Below the pieces are notes generated by a model. It saw nothing but the letters and a program-made list of their open reading frames with translations. It was not told where the DNA came from and made no database searches. A DNA stretch of 64,000 bases from the NCBI RefSeq assembly GCF_900116705.1, contig NZ_FPBP01000002.1, positions 315,714 to 379,713 of the forward strand. The letters are read 5' to 3'. Positions 58,892 to 64,000 of this stretch are shown here, one piece after another. Each line of letters opens with the position of its first letter. Position 1 is the first letter of the stretch. This DNA is from Halomonas korlensis (lineage in GTDB: Bacteria > Pseudomonadota > Gammaproteobacteria > Pseudomonadales > Halomonadaceae). The translations under genes and the position numbers were made by a program.

Positions 58892-61097
58892 TCAACACGG
58901 CTGCAGTATGACCGCCGCCAGCCCCGGCAGGGTCAGCGACAGGCTGGCGGACTGGCCGTGCAGCGGCGCGTCGCGCGTCGTCAGTTCACCCGGATTGCCG
59001 ATGTTGGCCCCACCATAACGCTCGGCGTCGCTGTTGAAGACCTCCTGCCAGGTACCCGGCAAGGGGACGCCAACGCCATAGTCGTAACGAGTGATCGGCG
59101 TCATGTTGGCCATGACCAGCAAGGGCGCGCCCTCGGCGCTCCAGCGCAGCCAGGCAAAGACACTGTTGGCCTTGTCATCGCCTACCACCCAGGTGAATCC
59201 GCTACTGTCGGTATCACGCTCGTGCAGGGCCGGCAGCTCGCAATACAACCGGTTGAGATCGCGCACCAGATCGTGAAGGCCGGCATGGCGAGGCTCGCCA
59301 AGCAGCGACCAGTCGAGTTCGCGGTCGTGGCTCCACTCGCGCCACTGGCCGAACTCGCAGCCCATGAACAACAGCTTCTTGCCGGGCTGGGTCCACATGA
59401 CCGAGAGATACGCCCGCAGGTTGGCGAAACGCTGCCACTCGTCGCCGGGCATCTTGTTGATTAATGAGCCCTTGCCGTGCACGACTTCGTCGTGAGAAAT
59501 CGGCAGCACGAAGCGCTCGGAAAAGGCGTAGACGAGCGGAAAGGTCATGTTGTGATGATCATAGGAGCGGTAAAGCGGGTCCGTGGCGATGTACTGCAGG
59601 GTGTCGTGCATCCACCCCATGTTCCACTTGTAGGCAAAGCCCAGCCCGCCCTCCGCGGTGGGCTGGGTGACGCCGGGCCAGGCGGTGGACTCCTCGGCGA
59701 TCACTACCGCCCCGGGCACCTCCTCGGCGACCACGTCATTCAAGTGACGCAGGAAGTCGATCGCCTCGAGGTTCTCCTGGCCGCCGTACTGGTTGGGAAT
59801 CCATTCACCTTCGTTGCGCGAGTAGTTGCGGTAGAGCATCGAGGCCACGGCATCGACCCGCAACGCATCGACATGGAAATGACGCAACCAGTGCAGCGCC
59901 GAGGCCAGCATGAAACCATGCACCTCGCGGCGTCCCAGGTTGTAGATATAGGTGTCCCAGTCCTGATGGAAGCCCTCGAAGGGGTGCTCGTATTCATAAA
60001 GCGCCGTGCCATCGAAGCGTGCCAGGCCATGCGCGTCGGTGGGAAAATGCGCCGGCACCCAGTCGAGGATCACCCCGAGCCCTGCCAGGTGGCAGGCATC
60101 GACGAAGGCGGCAAAATCCTCGGGATTGCCGAAGCGTCCGCTCGGCGCAAACTGGCTCAGTGGCTGGTAGCCCCAGGAACCACCGAAGGGGTGCTCCATG
60201 ATCGGCAGCAGCTCGACATGCGTGAAACCCATCTCGACCACATAGGGGATCAGGTGCTCGATCAGGTCGTGCCAGTGATAGAGCTCGCCGTGATCCCCGC
60301 CGTGCTTGCGCCACGAGGCGGCATGCACTTCGTACACCGTCATCGGCCGGGTCGGCTCGTGCAACTCGCCACGCCGGGCGAGCCAGTCGTCGTCATGCCA
60401 GCTGAACGGCGTGGGGTCGGCCACCACCGAGGCGGTATGCGGCGGCATCTGGGTGGCCAGGGCGACCGGGTCGGCCTTGAGCGCCAGCGCCCCGTGGGCA
60501 TCGAGAATCTCGTACTTGTAGGCCTCCCCCGGGCCGAGTCGCGGCACGAACAGCTCCCATACGCCGGCCGGATGGCGCAGGCGCATGAGATGGCGTCGCC
60601 CATCCCAGCCGTTGAAGTATCCCACCACCGAGACGCGCCGGGCATTGGGTGCCCACACCGCGAAGCGCACCCCGCTGATCCCATCGATCTCCATCGCCTG
60701 GGCGCCCAGGCAGTGCCCCAGCTGGCGGTGGTTACCCTCCCCGATCAAGTAGAGATCCATCTCCCCAAGCAGCAGCCCGAAGCTGTAAGGGTCCTCGGTG
60801 TCCTGCTCGCCGCTCGGCCAGCGGATGTGCAGGCGATAAGGCGCGGTATGCGGCAGCCGTGCGGCAAACAGGCCCGGGATCTGAATCGGCGACAGATGAC
60901 AGCGCAACGTGCCGCTATCGCGTTCCACCACATCGACGCCCAACGCGCCCGGCAGGTAGACACGCAGCAGGCTGCCGTCATCGAAGTCATGAATGCCGAG
61001 CAGCGCGAAGGGGTCGGCATGCGTCCCTCTCGCCAGCGCTTCGGCATCGTCAGCGGAGACCCACAAGGCGCGGTCAACCACGTGTTTGGCGATCCGT

Positions 61098-61105
<8 letters not shown>
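58892..61105 (-). CDS. glgB: 1,4-alpha-glucan branching enzyme GlgB
   Basis: A 737-residue GH13 branching enzyme. An N-terminal CBM48 pair (about 1-230) precedes the catalytic barrel. The nucleophile Asp is in [12 protein letters not shown] (near 410), the acid Glu in [12 protein letters not shown] (near 465), and HDEV marks the transition-state residues. It introduces alpha-1,6 branches in glycogen. GGGAGG lies 5 bases before the ATG, within the end of treS. Coupling to treS-mak places it in the GlgE-type trehalose-to-glucan pathway; the glgE gene would be outside this window. Confidence 0.95.

Positions 61106-64000
<2,895 letters not shown>

Overview
The window is about 64 kb of high-GC DNA that reads as the chromosome of a halophilic gammaproteobacterium, most likely Halomonas or a close relative. 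The main reason is a full ectoine-degradation gene set (doeA, doeB, doeX, doeC, doeD) with the hydroxyectoine-linked eutB and eutC, together with acidic proteins, TRAP transporters and a trehalose/glycogen pathway. Genes are dense, with many four-base ATGA overlaps. I found no rRNA, tRNA, CRISPR array, intact insertion sequence or prophage.

Layout. 1-2409: the 3'-truncated end of an nfeD gene and a c-type cytochrome with a long Glu/Gly/Ala tract, both on the minus strand. 2666-7385: a phosphotransferase-family kinase followed by a ynjBCD-type ABC transporter. 7452-10909: two DUF302 genes flank an arsenosugar-type glycosyltransferase pair, an RNA polymerase sigma factor, a small zinc-finger anti-sigma factor and a truncated DUF3047 gene. 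10424-14460 (minus strand): a three-domain protein (tubulin-tyrosine-ligase-like, PqqD-like, degenerate HprK-like), a 102-residue secreted peptide with a (GE/AE)n tail, a DinB protein and a DUF302 protein. 14616-16972: a TetR regulator with two matching operators, an AhpD-like protein and a periplasmic rhodanese. 17054-20956: haloacid dehalogenase, eutC, eutB, a frameshifted flavin reductase and an Asp-nucleophile alpha/beta hydrolase. 20957-22053: a graveyard of mercury-resistance gene fragments.

22111-34885 (minus strand) holds doeD, doeC, a four-gene block (PLP decarboxylase, C45 Ntn-hydrolase, ATP-grasp ligase, carbon-nitrogen hydrolase), doeX, doeB and doeA. Ectoine is opened by DoeA, deacetylated by DoeB, transaminated by DoeD and oxidised to aspartate by DoeC; DoeX is the AsnC/Lrp-type regulator. 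The four-gene block has no obvious part in that route and may be a separate amide or polyamine pathway. 35102-38082: a GhrA-like reductase and an NAD salvage pair (pncA-pncB). 38153-41536: a nemR-nemA-SDR electrophile-response operon and a DJ-1/PfpI gene. 41727-46719: DUF3108, a LysO-like exporter, and BaeS/BaeR followed by a Spy-like chaperone. 46808-50046: a tripartite TRAP transporter. 50311-53124: SulP carrier, YjbQ and an exported cupin. 53344-58703: ECF sigma and anti-sigma, an ArsM-like methyltransferase fused to a membrane domain, a lone Hen1-like methyltransferase, a lemA-TPM-TPM operon and a mini zinc-finger protein. 58892-64000: glgB and a treS-maltokinase fusion that runs off the window.

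The most striking candidate for an undescribed system is at 11592-14460. A TTL-type ATP-grasp ligase carries a leader-binding-like PqqD domain and sits beside a short exported protein whose acidic Gly/Glu tail resembles a tubulin C-terminal tail. A cytochrome c about 9 kb away shares the same N-terminus and the same kind of acidic repeat, so it could be a second substrate. This is inference from architecture and has not been shown.
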